Assembly: GCA_905215385.1 (NCBI GenBank)
Contig: CAJMPY010000022.1
Coordinates: forward strand, 1-42,593
Length of the DNA stretch: 42,593 nt
Reading direction: 5' to 3'
DNA from: an uncultured bacterium
GTDB taxonomy: Bacteria; Actinomycetota; Coriobacteriia; Coriobacteriales; Coriobacteriaceae
The position numbers and the translations under genes were made by a program. Shown here in pieces: positions 1 through 15,545 of this stretch. The notes under the pieces were generated by a model. The model had not been told where the DNA came from. It did not search any database and saw only the letters and a program-made list of their open reading frames with translations. Numbering within the stretch: position 1 is the first letter of the stretch; every line of letters begins with the position of its first letter.

Positions 1-2021
1 GCACGGCCCTGGGTCTGGGAGCGAAGGTCGGTAGCGTAACCGAACATCTCGCCCAGCGGCACCTTGGCACGGATGAGCTTGCTGTTCTTGCGATCCTCCA
101 TGCCCTCGATCTTGCCGCGGCGACCGGAGAGGTTGCCCATAACGTCGCCCATGTACTGCTCGGGGGTCTCGACCTCGACAGCCATGATCGGCTCGAGCAG
201 CTGCGGATCGGACTTCTTGAGGGCGTCCTTGATAGCCATGGAACCGGCGATCTTGAAGGCGGCCTCGGAGGAGTCGACCTCGTGGTAAGAACCGTCGAAC
301 AGGGTGACCTTAACGTCGAGGACCGGGAAGCCGGCGATAACACCGGTGTTCAGGGCCTCCTGGATGCCCTTGTCGATGGACGGGATGTACTCCTTGGGCA
401 CGACGCCGCCGACGATAGCGTTGACGAACTCGTAGCCGAAGCCCTCCTCCATCTTCTCGAGCTTGATGACGGCGTGGCCGTACTGACCGCGACCGCCGGA
501 CTGACGGACGAACTTGCCCTCAGCCTTCTCGACGTCGTGACCAGCGGTCTCGCGGTAGGCAACCTGGGGCTTACCGACGTTAGCGTCAACCTTGAACTCG
601 CGGAGCAGACGGTCGACGATGATCTCGAGGTGCAGCTCGCCCATGCCGGCGATGATGGTCTGGCCGGTCTCGTGGTTGGTGGACACCTGGAAGGTCGGGT
701 CCTCCTCGGCGAGCTTGGTCAGAGCCAGGGACATCTTGTCCTGCTCGGCCTTGGTCTTGGGCTCGATGGCAACGTCAATAACGGGCTTAGCGAACTCGAT
801 CTTCTCGAGGACGATCTCCTTGCCCTCGGCGCACAGGGTGTCACCGGTGGTGGAGTTCTTGAAGCCGACGCAAGCGACGATGTCGCCGGCGGCAGCGTCG
901 TCACGGTCGATACGCTCGGCGGCGTTCATCTCGAGGATGCGGCCGAGGCGCTCGCGCTGACCGTTGGAAGCGTTGACAACGTAGGAGCCGGACTCGGCGC
1001 GGCCGGAGTAAACGCGGACGTAGGTGAGCTTACCGACGAACGGGTCGGTCATGATCTTGAAGACCAGGCCGGAGAAGGGCTCGTCGAAGGAAGGATGACG
1101 CTGAATCTCCTCGCCGGTGTCCGGATCGGTACCGGTGACGGCCTCGACGTCAAGCGGGCTGGGCAGGTAGTCGACGACAGCGTCGAGCAGCTCCTGAACG
1201 CCCTTGTTCTTGTAGGCGGAACCCACGAAGACGAGGTTGAGCTCGTTGGCCAGAACGCCCTTGCGCAGAGCAGCCTTGATCTCCTCGACGGTGAAGTCCT
1301 CCTCCATGAGGATCTTCTCCATGAGCTCGTCGTCAAAGCAGGCAGCAGCGTCGAGGAGCTCCTCGCGCTTGGTGGCAGCGATGTCGGCAAACTCAGCCGG
1401 GATCTCGTCCATCGGCTCGGGGTAGGTCATGCCCTTCTCGTCGGCCTTGAAGTCCCATGCAGTCATGGTGACCAGGTCGATGACGCCCCAGAAGTTGTCC
1501 TCGGCGCCCATCGGGACCTGAGCGGCCACGGCGTTGGCGTCGAGACGATCCTTCATGGTCTCGATAGCGTTGAAGAAGTCAGCGCCCACGCGGTCATACT
1601 TGTTGATGAAGGCGATGCGGGGGACGTTGAAGGTAGAAGCCTGACGCCAAACGGTCTCAGACTGGGGCTGAACGCCGGCAACGGCGTCGAAGACGGCGAC
1701 AGCGCCATCGAGGACGCGCAGGCAGCGCTCGACCTCGGCGGTGAAGTCAACGTGGCCCGGGGTGTCGATGATCTGGATGCGGTAGTCCTTACCGTCCTTG
1801 TTCCAGAAGCACGTGGTAGCAGCGGAGGTAATGGTTACGCCGCGCTCCTGCTCCTGAACCATCCAGTCCATGGTGGCAGCGCCCTCATGGACCTCACCGA
1901 TCTTGTGGGTCTTACCGGTGTAGTAAAGAATACGCTCGGTCGTGGTGGTCTTACCGGCATCGATGTGGGCCATGATGCCGATGTTACGGGTATCGGAAAG
2001 CTTGTACTTAGGCTTAGCCAT
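1..2021 (-). CDS. fusA: Elongation factor G, C-terminal end missing
   Basis: This is translational GTPase EF-G, which drives ribosomal translocation and, with RRF, ribosome recycling. The first 673 codons lie in the window; the last few tens of residues run off the left edge. Visible motifs are the P-loop AHIDAGKT (residues 18-25), switch I RGVTI (60-64) and DTPGH (86-90). The start is ATG at 2021 behind AAGGA with 6 bases of spacing. It lies 19 bases downstream of rpsG in the usual rpsL-rpsG-fusA order, so it is co-transcribed from the promoter upstream of rpsL. The long open frame on the opposite strand (282-2039) is a codon-bias shadow. Confidence 0.98.
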   Translation of the reverse strand, partial: MAKPKYKLSDTRNIGIMAHIDAGKTTTTERILYYTGKTHKIGEVHEGAATMDWMVQEQERGVTITSAATTCFWNKDGKDYRIQIIDTPGHVDFTAEVERCLRVLDGAVAVFDAVAGVQPQSETVWRQASTFNVPRIAFINKYDRVGADFFNAIETMKDRLDANAVAAQVPMGAEDNFWGVIDLVTMTAWDFKADEKGMTYPEPMDEIPAEFADIAATKREELLDAAACFDDELMEKILMEEDFTVEEIKAALRKGVLANELNLVFVGSAYKNKGVQELLDAVVDYLPSPLDVEAVTGTDPDTGEEIQRHPSFDEPFSGLVFKIMTDPFVGKLTYVRVYSGRAESGSYVVNASNGQRERLGRILEMNAAERIDRDDAAAGDIVACVGFKNSTTGDTLCAEGKEIVLEKIEFAKPVIDVAIEPKTKAEQDKMSLALTKLAEEDPTFQVSTNHETGQTIIAGMGELHLEIIVDRLLREFKVDANVGKPQVAYRETAGHDVEKAEGKFVRQSGGRGQYGHAVIKLEKMEEGFGYEFVNAIVGGVVPKEYIPSIDKGIQEALNTGVIAGFPVLDVKVTLFDGSYHEVDSSEAAFKIAGSMAIKDALKKSDPQLLEPIMAVEVETPEQYMGDVMGNLSGRRGKIEGMEDRKNSKLIRAKVPLGEMFGYATDLRSQTQGR

Positions 2022-2040
2022 GTTAGTTCCTTACCTTAAC

Positions 2041-2514
2041 TTACCAACGATAGTGAGAGAACGCGCGGTTGGCCTCGGCCATCTTGAAGACGTCCTCACG
2101 CTTCTTGACGGAAGCGCCCAGGCCGTTGGAGGCGTCGAGGATCTCGTTGGCGAGACGCTCGGCCATGGTCTTCTCCTTGCGAGCGCGGGAGAAGTTGACG
2201 ATCCAGCGGATACCCAGAGCGGTGGAACGACGGGAGTTGACCTCCATCGGGACCTGATAGGTAGCGCCACCGACACGCTTGGGCTTAACCTCGAGCGTGG
2301 GCTTGACGTTGTCCATAGCCTTCTTGAAGGTAGCGAGAGCGTCGCCACCCTCGGACTTCTCGGCAACGATCTCGAAAGCGGTGTAAACGATGCGCTCAGC
2401 GGTGGCCTTCTTGCCGTCAAGAAGGACCTTGTTGATGAGCTGAGTCACCAGGCGGTTGTTGTAAACGGCGTCAGGCTGAACCTCACGACGATTAGCTGCT
2501 GCACGACGCGGCAT
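2041..2514 (-). CDS. rpsG: 30S ribosomal protein S7
   Basis: Primary 16S rRNA-binding protein that nucleates assembly of the 30S head. The 157-residue length matches the bacterial family, and the sequence shows the S7 landmarks MPRRAAANRREV at the N-terminus, KRVGGATYQVP in the beta-ribbon region and an HYRW C-terminus. ATG at 2514 follows AAGGAG with good spacing. It is the middle gene of rpsL-rpsG-fusA, 74 bases after rpsL. That gap shows no obvious terminator. In E. coli S7 represses its own operon; no S7-binding structure was identified here. Confidence 0.98.
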   Translation of the reverse strand: MPRRAAANRREVQPDAVYNNRLVTQLINKVLLDGKKATAERIVYTAFEIVAEKSEGGDALATFKKAMDNVKPTLEVKPKRVGGATYQVPMEVNSRRSTALGIRWIVNFSRARKEKTMAERLANEILDASNGLGASVKKREDVFKMAEANRAFSHYRW

Positions 2515-2588
2515 GTGAAATCTCCTTAAGTGTCTACCGTGCGGCGCTCAAGACGGCACACGGCGAAAGTATCAAAACGTTATCTGGC

Positions 2589-2966
2589 TTATTTAGCCTT
2601 GGGGCGCTTAGCACCGTACTTGGAACGGGCCTGCATACGGTTCTGGACCGGAGCAGCGTCGTAGGCGCCACGGATGACGTGATAACGGACACCAGGGAGG
2701 TCACGGACACGACCGCCGCGGACGAGCACGATGGAGTGCTCCTGCAGGTTGTGGCCCTCACCCGGGATGTAAGCAGTAACTTCGATGCCGTTGACAAGGC
2801 GAACACGGGCAACCTTACGAAGAGCCGAGTTCGGCTTCTTGGGGCTCGTGGTGAAGACGCGGGTGCACACGCCGCGCTTCTGGGAGTTGTGCTGCAGAGC
2901 AGCGTTCTTGGACTTCTTGGGCACGGAACGACGGCCCTGGCGAACCAGCTGGTTAATAGTAGGCAA
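2589..2966 (-). CDS. rpsL: 30S ribosomal protein S12
   Basis: Decoding-centre protein of 125 residues. Motifs are TTSPKKPNSALRK around residue 43 and PGEGHNLQEHS (68-78). The start is TTG at 2966, preceded by GAAGGAG with about 6 bases of spacing; no ATG fits the family N-terminus MPTINQL. Lys43 is present, but position 88 is Arg (GGRVRDLPG; codon CGT), where streptomycin-sensitive bacteria usually have Lys; K88R is a known streptomycin-resistance change in Mycobacterium. First gene of the str-type operon, transcribed from the promoter at 3060-3088. Confidence 0.98.
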   Translation of the reverse strand: MPTINQLVRQGRRSVPKKSKNAALQHNSQKRGVCTRVFTTSPKKPNSALRKVARVRLVNGIEVTAYIPGEGHNLQEHSIVLVRGGRVRDLPGVRYHVIRGAYDAAPVQNRMQARSKYGAKRPKAK

Positions 2967-3059
2967 AGCGTACTCCTTCTCGAATGATTCCAGCTTTCTG
3001 TAAAGTGCAACGGCTTGAATCGAGGGGTCAGCATCCCCCTACGAAACACGCAGTTCGAT

Positions 3060-3088
3060 AGGATACGTGGCGTTAGCTGTGCCGTCAA
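3060..3088 (-). promoter_or_regulatory. Sigma-70-type promoter for rpsL-rpsG-fusA
   Basis: On the minus strand TTGACG (3083-3088) and TATCCT (3060-3065) are separated by exactly 17 bases. Transcription would start near 3053, giving a leader of roughly 87 nt before the TTG start of rpsL. This is a match to consensus only. Confidence 0.75.
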
Positions 3089-3172
3089 CAGACCACGCCG
3101 CCGGGCGTATCCCAAAATTGGCACATTTCCGCAAAGCCTACACAAAAGGAATCCCCTCCCGTGCGCGGGGGC

Positions 3173-3311
3173 GGATCCCCGGGCCGGGCGGCACAGGGGT
3201 TAAGTTTGCTGCTCTACAGTCCTGGCTCGCACGGAGGCCACATTAAGTGGCCTCCGGCTCGTGCGGAACTCGCGACAAACTTAACCCCTGTGCCGCCCGG
3301 GCCGGGGATCC
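3173..3311. repeat. Long palindrome, copy A of a covarying family
   Basis: Two 36-base arms (3173-3208 and 3276-3311) are reverse complements with one mismatch. They enclose an inner hairpin GGAGGCCAC-attaa-GTGGCCTCC. Core segments TGCTCTACAGTCCTG, CACATTAAGTG and GTGCGGAACTCGCGAC recur in copy B (5349-5485), and part of the core in copy C (16352-16470), but the arm sequences differ between copies and stay self-complementary. It lies between the rpsL promoter and the DUF4179 gene. It has no coding potential of its own. Confidence 0.9.
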
Positions 3312-3339
3312 GACGTGCTCGTCGGGGCAACGTTACCTG

Positions 3340-3364
3340 CCAAAAAGGGACAGGTTTATTTTGG
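3340..3364. repeat. Small hairpin repeat, GGGACAGG loop (family R1)
   Basis: CCAAAA and TTTTGG arms enclose AGGGACAGGTTTA. The flanks match the copy at 32114-32153, which continues into a shared GGTTTTATCTG segment. A third copy lies inverted at 5293-5317. Each copy is between genes, and the copies at 3340 and 5293 are directly beside long palindromes A and B. Confidence 0.85.
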
Positions 3365-3442
3365 TCGGTTTTATCTGGGGAAACGTCGCGCTCCAACGGT
3401 GATCTGCTCTCACCTGTCGCATGGAAATCGGCGGCGCTTTCG

Positions 3443-3563
3443 GAAGTATGCGGCAAATTCTGGACCCGCCGAGCGCACCGGGGTTTTGCGATAATAAACC
3501 CGCAGGTAGAGCGCTTGAGCATATACGGTGTGGTCGACCCATCAAGATTTTGCCGCATACTTC
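3443..3563. repeat. 121-bp element with 15-bp perfect inverted ends
   Basis: GAAGTATGCGGCAAA (3443-3457) is repeated as its exact reverse complement at 3549-3563. The 91 bases between are non-coding as far as I can see. The layout resembles a miniature inverted-repeat element, but no second copy is present in this window and no clear target-site duplication is visible. Confidence 0.6.
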
Positions 3564-3609
3564 AGGAATGCAGGCGAATATCGTGCGGTCTAACCGCCCA
3601 TTTACCGCA

Positions 3610-3642
3610 AAGAAGGCCGCTTCCCCTAGTAGAAAGCGGCCC
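3610..3642 (-). terminator. Intrinsic terminator after the DUF4179 gene
   Basis: GGCCGCTT and AAGCGGCC pair around a loop of about 11 bases just downstream of the stop codon at 3649. On the minus strand the stem is followed by TTCTTT. Confidence 0.7.
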
Positions 3643-3648
3643 CAAATC

Positions 3649-4725
3649 TTACGAATAGACGATGGTAAAGGGTTCCGACGTTTCGGCGCCCCCTGTTGAA
3701 GTGCAGCGTGTGCCTTCGAGCGTTACTGAAACCACTTGGTCGACATCAATCAACTTCGTTGGCACCCAAATGTTCTCTCCGCTATTGCGTCCCATCGAAA
3801 CATAGAAATTGTACGCCCCTGCGTCGTCATCTTCGATAATCTGCTCTGACCCATCCTTGTAGGTGACGGTCAGTTTATGATCAACTGCTTCATAGCCCAG
3901 ATCATCGATGTGCGTCTGGATGGAAAACGGGCTAATCTCGAGAGGCGAGTCATCGGAGCGGAGCTCCTTTGTATCGACGTGCGCTCCGACGTTAAACTCT
4001 GGCGTCGATACCTCGATCACCTTCGCATCCTCACCTTTGCCCTCTGTCCAACTGATATTCCAGGTGACCGCATGTCGTAAATCTCGATCGCGATTCCAAG
4101 ATGCAAAGTACATCGTGCCGTTAATGACCGTGTCGCTTGATGTGTCTTTATCAATGGTGCAGCGTGTATCAGCCCATTCCTCGCCGAAGTTCATGCTGGG
4201 TGTACTGACGCCCCCTTCTTCTTCACCATAGAGAACAAGTTCGCCAAGCTCTGCCGCCGGCTTGTAGTAGTTAACGCCATTCGGATTGGACAATGTAAAC
4301 GTCACAGCACCGCAACCGTTCTCGTCGATTGCCATCTCATGAATGTCGAGCGTATAGCCGTTGCCCTCGACGGACAGATTGACCTTCTGGACTGCACCCT
4401 CCAGGCTTTGGGGCGCGATACCATCACCAAACTCTCTGGTGTAGGTATATTTCGTCCCCGACGAGCCGCCATTTGTCCAGGTAACGGACTCTCCGTTGCC
4501 ATGGTTTCCCCAGGCAGAGGCAAAATAACTGGAATTGACAACAGCGTAGGCGACCCCTCCGGTCGCCAGCACTCCGGCAAGACATCCGATTACGGCAACA
4601 TACAGAGGCTTCGCGTGACCCTTTCGGCGAAGCGGCTCGCCAGCAGCGGCATAAAGAACACGGTCAGCAAGATCGCTATCGGCTTGGACGGACTCGAAGG
4701 CCTGCTTGATCTGGTTGGATTTCAC
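3649..4725 (-). CDS. DUF4179-type membrane protein, probable anti-sigma factor
   Basis: A 358-residue protein with a short cytosolic N-terminus (about 1-40), one membrane segment (about 41-64, LYVAVIGCLAGVLATGGVAY) and a large extracytoplasmic part rich in beta-type sequence. This layout, together with the upstream ECF sigma gene, fits the DUF4179 family, usually viewed as anti-sigma or signal-sensing partners. The GTG start at 4725 follows AGGAGG by 6-7 bases and lies inside the sigma gene (50-base overlap), so translation is probably coupled. A second pair with the same architecture is at 36029-37700. The ligand or signal cannot be read from the sequence. Confidence 0.8.
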   Translation of the reverse strand: MKSNQIKQAFESVQADSDLADRVLYAAAGEPLRRKGHAKPLYVAVIGCLAGVLATGGVAYAVVNSSYFASAWGNHGNGESVTWTNGGSSGTKYTYTREFGDGIAPQSLEGAVQKVNLSVEGNGYTLDIHEMAIDENGCGAVTFTLSNPNGVNYYKPAAELGELVLYGEEEGGVSTPSMNFGEEWADTRCTIDKDTSSDTVINGTMYFASWNRDRDLRHAVTWNISWTEGKGEDAKVIEVSTPEFNVGAHVDTKELRSDDSPLEISPFSIQTHIDDLGYEAVDHKLTVTYKDGSEQIIEDDDAGAYNFYVSMGRNSGENIWVPTKLIDVDQVVSVTLEGTRCTSTGGAETSEPFTIVYS

Positions 4726-5194
4726 GGTCGCCCTCCTCTAGGATGAACTTGAGCTTCGATCTGCCGCGAGCTAAACGCGTTCGAACGGTCGCGGCTGGCA
4801 CATGCAGTAACTCGGCAATTTCTGAAGTCGAGAAGCCCAGATAGTAATAGAGCACGATGGGGATACGGAATCGTTCCGGAAGCCGCATGACGTCCGACAG
4901 GACGGCCTTAGTCTCGTCCTGCGCCGCCAAGAGCGAATCGGTCAGATTCTCGATATCCTCCACGCGCCTCCACGGTTTTCGAAAGAGAGACTTGCATTCA
5001 TTGATCGTGACCCGGATAAGCCATCGACGAAGATGCTCCCAGCTTTCAAAATGCGTATCGCTTTTGAGTAACTTTAGAAAGACGTCTTGAGCGACATCGT
5101 CGGCGTCAGCGCGATCGCGCAGATACGTCAAGGCGATCCGAAACACGACATCACGGTGGTCTTCAACCGCCTGTCTAAAAGCTTGTTCTTCCAT
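4676..5194 (-). CDS. ECF-type RNA polymerase sigma factor
   Basis: A 172-residue sigma-70 family protein with region 2 (about residues 5-70; AQDVFLKLLKS is the -10-recognition helix area) and region 4 (about 100-150; helix-turn-helix FSTSEIAELLHVPAATVRTR). There is no region 1 or 3, which defines the ECF class. I place the start at ATG 5194 because GGGAGGTGATT precedes it directly; an in-frame extension to 5320 would run through a repeat and a promoter-like sequence. Its 3' end overlaps the DUF4179 gene, its likely regulator. An ECF-like promoter at 5245-5271 suggests autoregulation. Confidence 0.9.
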   Translation of the reverse strand: MEEQAFRQAVEDHRDVVFRIALTYLRDRADADDVAQDVFLKLLKSDTHFESWEHLRRWLIRVTINECKSLFRKPWRRVEDIENLTDSLLAAQDETKAVLSDVMRLPERFRIPIVLYYYLGFSTSEIAELLHVPAATVRTRLARGRSKLKFILEEGDREIQPDQAGLRVRPSR

Positions 5195-5244
5195 AATCAC
5201 CTCCCGGTGACGCTGATGGTTCTTGATGAGGTCCTCACCATAGA

Positions 5245-5271
5245 TACGCTTTGGCCGAACGAAATGTTTCA
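5245..5271 (-). promoter_or_regulatory. Candidate ECF-type autoregulatory promoter
   Basis: On the minus strand TGAAAC (5266-5271) and CGTA (5245-5248) are separated by 17 bases. This closely resembles the SigW-type pattern TGAAAC-N16-CGTA, one base longer in the spacer. It lies about 50 bases upstream of the ECF sigma start, where self-activated ECF promoters are usually found. Confidence 0.5.
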
Positions 5272-5292
5272 AATCCAAGCAGGAAAAACCTA

Positions 5293-5317
5293 CCAAAATA
5301 AACCTGTCCCTTTTTGG
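5293..5317. repeat. Small hairpin repeat, GGGACAGG loop (family R1, inverted)
   Basis: Reverse complement of the repeat at 3340-3364: CCAAAA/TTTTGG ends around a TAAACCTGTCCCT loop. It directly abuts the left flank of long palindrome B. Confidence 0.85.
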
Positions 5318-5348
5318 CAAAAGGAATCCCCTTCTGTGCGCGGGGGCA

Positions 5349-5485
5349 GATTCCCGGAACGGGCCGCCCGCTGTTTAAGTTTGCTGCTCTACAGTCCTGC
5401 GCAAGACGGAAAGCACATTAAGTGCTTTCCTTTGCGTGCGGAACTCGCGACAAACTTAAACAGCGGGCGGCCCGTTCCGGGAATC
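5349..5485. repeat. Long palindrome, copy B of a covarying family
   Basis: The 35-base arms at 5349-5383 and 5451-5485 are perfect reverse complements. The inner hairpin is GGAAAGCAC-attaa-GTGCTTTCC. Its outer arm sequence (GGAACGGGCCGCCCGC) differs from copy A, yet pairing is complete. Shared with copy A are TTTAAGTTTGCTGCTCT, ACAGTCCTG, CACATTAAGTG, GCGGAACTCGCGACAAAC and the downstream CTCGTCGGGGCAACGTT. It lies between the rpoC terminator and the ECF sigma leader. Confidence 0.92.
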
Positions 5486-5516
5486 CGACGTACTCGTCGG
5501 GGCAACGTTCCTCATC

Positions 5517-5553
5517 AAAAAAGACCCGCTCCCCTGTTGGGAAGCGGGTCTTT
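5517..5553 (-). terminator. Intrinsic terminator of rpoB-rpoC
   Basis: GACCCGCT (5523-5530) pairs with AGCGGGTC (5543-5550). The run of A at 5517-5522 reads as a U tract on the minus strand. It lies 27 bases after the rpoC stop. Confidence 0.85.
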
Positions 5554-5579
5554 GGAAGGGCGGTTAACGTACTAGGAAA

Positions 5580-10058
<4,479 letters not shown>

Positions 10059-10064
10059 AGTCAA

Positions 10065-13556
<3,492 letters not shown>

Positions 13557-13629
13557 CAGGTTTTTCCTCCTTCACGGAAATGCTCGGTGGGTTGGCGAGG
13601 CATAGCTTCGCCAGTTATCGCAACCTAAT

Positions 13630-13657
13630 AGTTTATCAGGTACCGACCGTTGAGCAA
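13630..13657 (-). promoter_or_regulatory. Possible rpoB promoter
   Basis: On the minus strand TTGCTC (13652-13657) and TAAACT (13630-13635) are separated by 16 bases, about 75 bases upstream of the rpoB start. Because galU has its own terminator (13789-13823), rpoB needs a local promoter. Confidence 0.5.
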
Positions 13658-13741
13658 GAAAAGCCTTGACGCGATTGAGTTTTTGGAGTAGCAAAGTTTT
13701 TCGACAGAAAAGGTGCAGGTAGATATATGCGTATCGAACAC

Positions 13742-13766
13742 CTGTTCATATATTTTCTGTGAACAG
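13742..13766. promoter_or_regulatory. 7-bp inverted repeat upstream of rpoB
   Basis: CTGTTCA (13742-13748) and TGAACAG (13760-13766) are separated by 11 A/T-rich bases, between the galU terminator and the rpoB promoter. It could be an operator or a weak hairpin. No regulator is identified. Confidence 0.35.
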
Positions 13767-13788
13767 AGAGCCGGCAATCGCAACTCCT

Positions 13789-13823
13789 ATAAAAAACGGG
13801 CGCGAACCGAGGTCCGCACCCGT
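13789..13823 (-). terminator. Intrinsic terminator of galU
   Basis: ACGGGCGCG (13796-13804) pairs with CGCACCCGT (13815-13823) with one wobble pair. The minus-strand stem is followed by TTTTTTAT. It lies 21 bases after the galU stop. Confidence 0.88.
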
Positions 13824-13843
13824 AAATATCGTTGCCCGAAGGC

Positions 13844-14752
13844 TTACTTGCGCATCAAGCCGCCGCGCTCGTCGATGGCGTCCCAGAAGGCGCTTGCAAA
13901 GCGAGGGTCGCTTGCAGCCATGAGGGCGTTGGTGGCCATCCAGCCAGAAGGCGTGCCGGTGTCGTAGCCCGACAGCGGGTCGATGACGACAGCGTACATG
14001 GCCTCGCGATCGAGCGAACGGGCCATAGCGTCAGTCAGCTGAATCTCGCCGCCCTTACCGGCCTGCTGGTCGGCCAGCAGGTCCATGACCAGCGGGCTCA
14101 GCAGGTAGCGGCCGACGATGTACAGGTTGGACGGAGCCGCCTCGGGAGCGGGCTTCTCAACCAGACCGCCGATGCGCCAAACGGCACCGGGCTCGTCGTC
14201 GGCAGCATTCTCGAAGCCCTCGAGAGACCCCACGCGATCGCCGGCGATAACGCCGTAGCGGCTGACTTCCTCGGGCGAGCAAGCAGCGACGGCGATAACC
14301 GAAGCGCCACCGTGCTCCTTGGAAACGGCGAGCATCTTGTCGCAGATGTCGCGGTTAGGCACAACGTAGTCGCCCAGAAGAACCAGGAAGTTCTCCCCTG
14401 CCACGGCGTCGGCAGCAGAGCGGATAGCATGGCCGAGGCCCTTGGGCTCGTACTGATAACGGAAGTCGACCGGCATACCGCCAGCATGGGCGACGGCATC
14501 GGCATAGGCATTCTTGCCGCGCTCGCGCAGCAGGTTCTCGAGCGAGCGATCGGGCTGGAAGTAGCTCAGCAGCTCGGGCTTACCGGGAGAGGTAACGATG
14601 ATGGCGTCGTCGACCTCCTCGGGGTCGAGTGCCTCCTCGACGACATACTGAATGACCGGCTTGTCGAGCACCGGCAGCATCTCTTTGGGCGTGCACTTAG
14701 TGCCAGGCAGAAAACGCGTGCCAAGACCGGCGGCGGGGATGATTGCCTTCAT
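13844..14752 (-). CDS. galU: UTP-glucose-1-phosphate uridylyltransferase
   Basis: Makes UDP-glucose from UTP and glucose-1-phosphate for cell-envelope polysaccharides and galactose metabolism; cytosolic. 302 residues from ATG 14752. The nucleotide-binding signature GLGTRFLP (9-16) and TPKEMLP with Lys23 are typical of bacterial GalU, as are EPKGLGHAI and VEKP further on. A TTG three codons upstream is in frame but only 3 bases from AAGGA, so the ATG is preferred. It sits between rplL and rpoB, where bacteria more commonly have no gene, and is isolated by terminators on both sides (15001-15037 and 13789-13823), so it is an independent unit. Confidence 0.95.
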   Translation of the reverse strand: MKAIIPAAGLGTRFLPGTKCTPKEMLPVLDKPVIQYVVEEALDPEEVDDAIIVTSPGKPELLSYFQPDRSLENLLRERGKNAYADAVAHAGGMPVDFRYQYEPKGLGHAIRSAADAVAGENFLVLLGDYVVPNRDICDKMLAVSKEHGGASVIAVAACSPEEVSRYGVIAGDRVGSLEGFENAADDEPGAVWRIGGLVEKPAPEAAPSNLYIVGRYLLSPLVMDLLADQQAGKGGEIQLTDAMARSLDREAMYAVVIDPLSGYDTGTPSGWMATNALMAASDPRFASAFWDAIDERGGLMRK

Positions 14753-14999
14753 GTTATTCAAGGATCCTTTCGCAGGCGCAGAATGCGCCCTGTGCGTGCG
14801 GCACAGCGGCCGCAGACCAAATTGCGATACCGAAGTATCTTACCGCCGAAGACATACGTCACCGTAAGGCAAACGCAATTCTTCAGCAGGTCAACGCAAA
14901 TTATTGCTCGAATGGTGCAATTTTACGCCCCAGCGGTAACGGGATTGACACGGCGAAGACAACGGTGTTCTGCGTGCCGAGCAATGGGAATGAGAGGCC
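14753..14999. other. Intergenic leader region of galU
   Basis: About 250 bases between the rplL terminator and galU. It must hold the galU promoter, but I could not pick a convincing -35/-10 pair on the minus strand; several TTGCGT/TTGACC hexamers occur without well-spaced partners. No gene or repeat is seen. Confidence 0.5.
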
Positions 15000-15000
15000 A

Positions 15001-15037
15001 AAACAAAAAAGACGGGGCTCGCATAGCGAGTCCCGTC
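15001..15037 (-). terminator. Intrinsic terminator of rplJ-rplL
   Basis: GACGGGGCTCGC and GCGAGTCCCGTC pair around ATA (one wobble pair). On the minus strand the stem is followed by TTTTTTGTTT. It lies about 30 bases after the rplL stop. Confidence 0.92.
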
Positions 15038-15065
15038 TGCAAAGAAATCTGGCGAGAAAGCCTGA

Positions 15066-15443
15066 TTACTTGAGAGTGACAGCAGCGCCAGCAGCCTCGA
15101 GCTTCTCCTTGGCAGCCTCGGCGTCCTCCTTCTTGGCACCCTCGAGAACAGCCTTGGGAGCGCCCTCGACGACCTCCTTGGCCTCCTTCAGGCCAAGGTT
15201 GGTGAGCTCACGGACGGCCTTGATGACCTGGATCTTGTTGTCGCCGAAGCCCTCGAGCACGACGTCAAACTCGGTCTTCTCCTCGGCCTCAGCAGCGCCA
15301 GCAGCAGGAGCGGCGACAACAGCGGCAGGAGCAGCGGCGGAAACGCCGAAGGTGTCCTCGATAGCCTTGACGAGCTCGGAAGCCTCGAGAAGGGTCATTT
15401 CCTTAAGAGCATCGATGATCTCATCGGTGGTAAGCTTAGCCAT
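15066..15443 (-). CDS. rplL: 50S ribosomal protein L7/L12
   Basis: The stalk protein that recruits translational GTPases; 125 residues. The N-terminal dimerisation domain (about 1-35, MAKLTTDEIIDALKEMTLLE) is followed by an Ala-rich hinge (AAAPAAVVAAPAAGAAEAEE, about 51-70) and a C-terminal domain with EKTEFDVVL, IKVIRE-type VIKAVRELTNLGLKEAK and the GA.KKEDAEAAK region. Start at ATG 15443, with AAAGGAC 6 bases before it; the in-frame upstream Met at 15476 has no comparable site. The 102-base gap to rplJ contains GC-rich hairpins (GCGGCG-GCAA-CGCCGC, CCGTG-CACAG-GCACGG) that could process or attenuate the transcript. Confidence 0.98.
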   Translation of the reverse strand: MAKLTTDEIIDALKEMTLLEASELVKAIEDTFGVSAAAPAAVVAAPAAGAAEAEEKTEFDVVLEGFGDNKIQVIKAVRELTNLGLKEAKEVVEGAPKAVLEGAKKEDAEAAKEKLEAAGAAVTLK

Positions 15444-15545
15444 TTCTAAGTCCTTTCGGTTTCCGTGCCTGTGCACGGAGATCAGTTAAAACACAGCGCG
15501 AATGCGCCTGGGGTGCGGCGTTGCCGCCGCGGGTGAAAACAGCGA

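Noticed and set aside
3161..3658. Small open frames through the intergenic repeats (products with NLSLFGR, QNKPVPFWQ, WWF)
   Set aside because: They are translations of hairpin repeats that recur in several frames and strands; none has a ribosome site.
10059..10064. TTG at 10064 as the rpoC start
   Set aside because: It is only 3 bases from the AAGGAG; GTG 10058 has normal spacing and gives the usual N-terminus (ADFEATDF).
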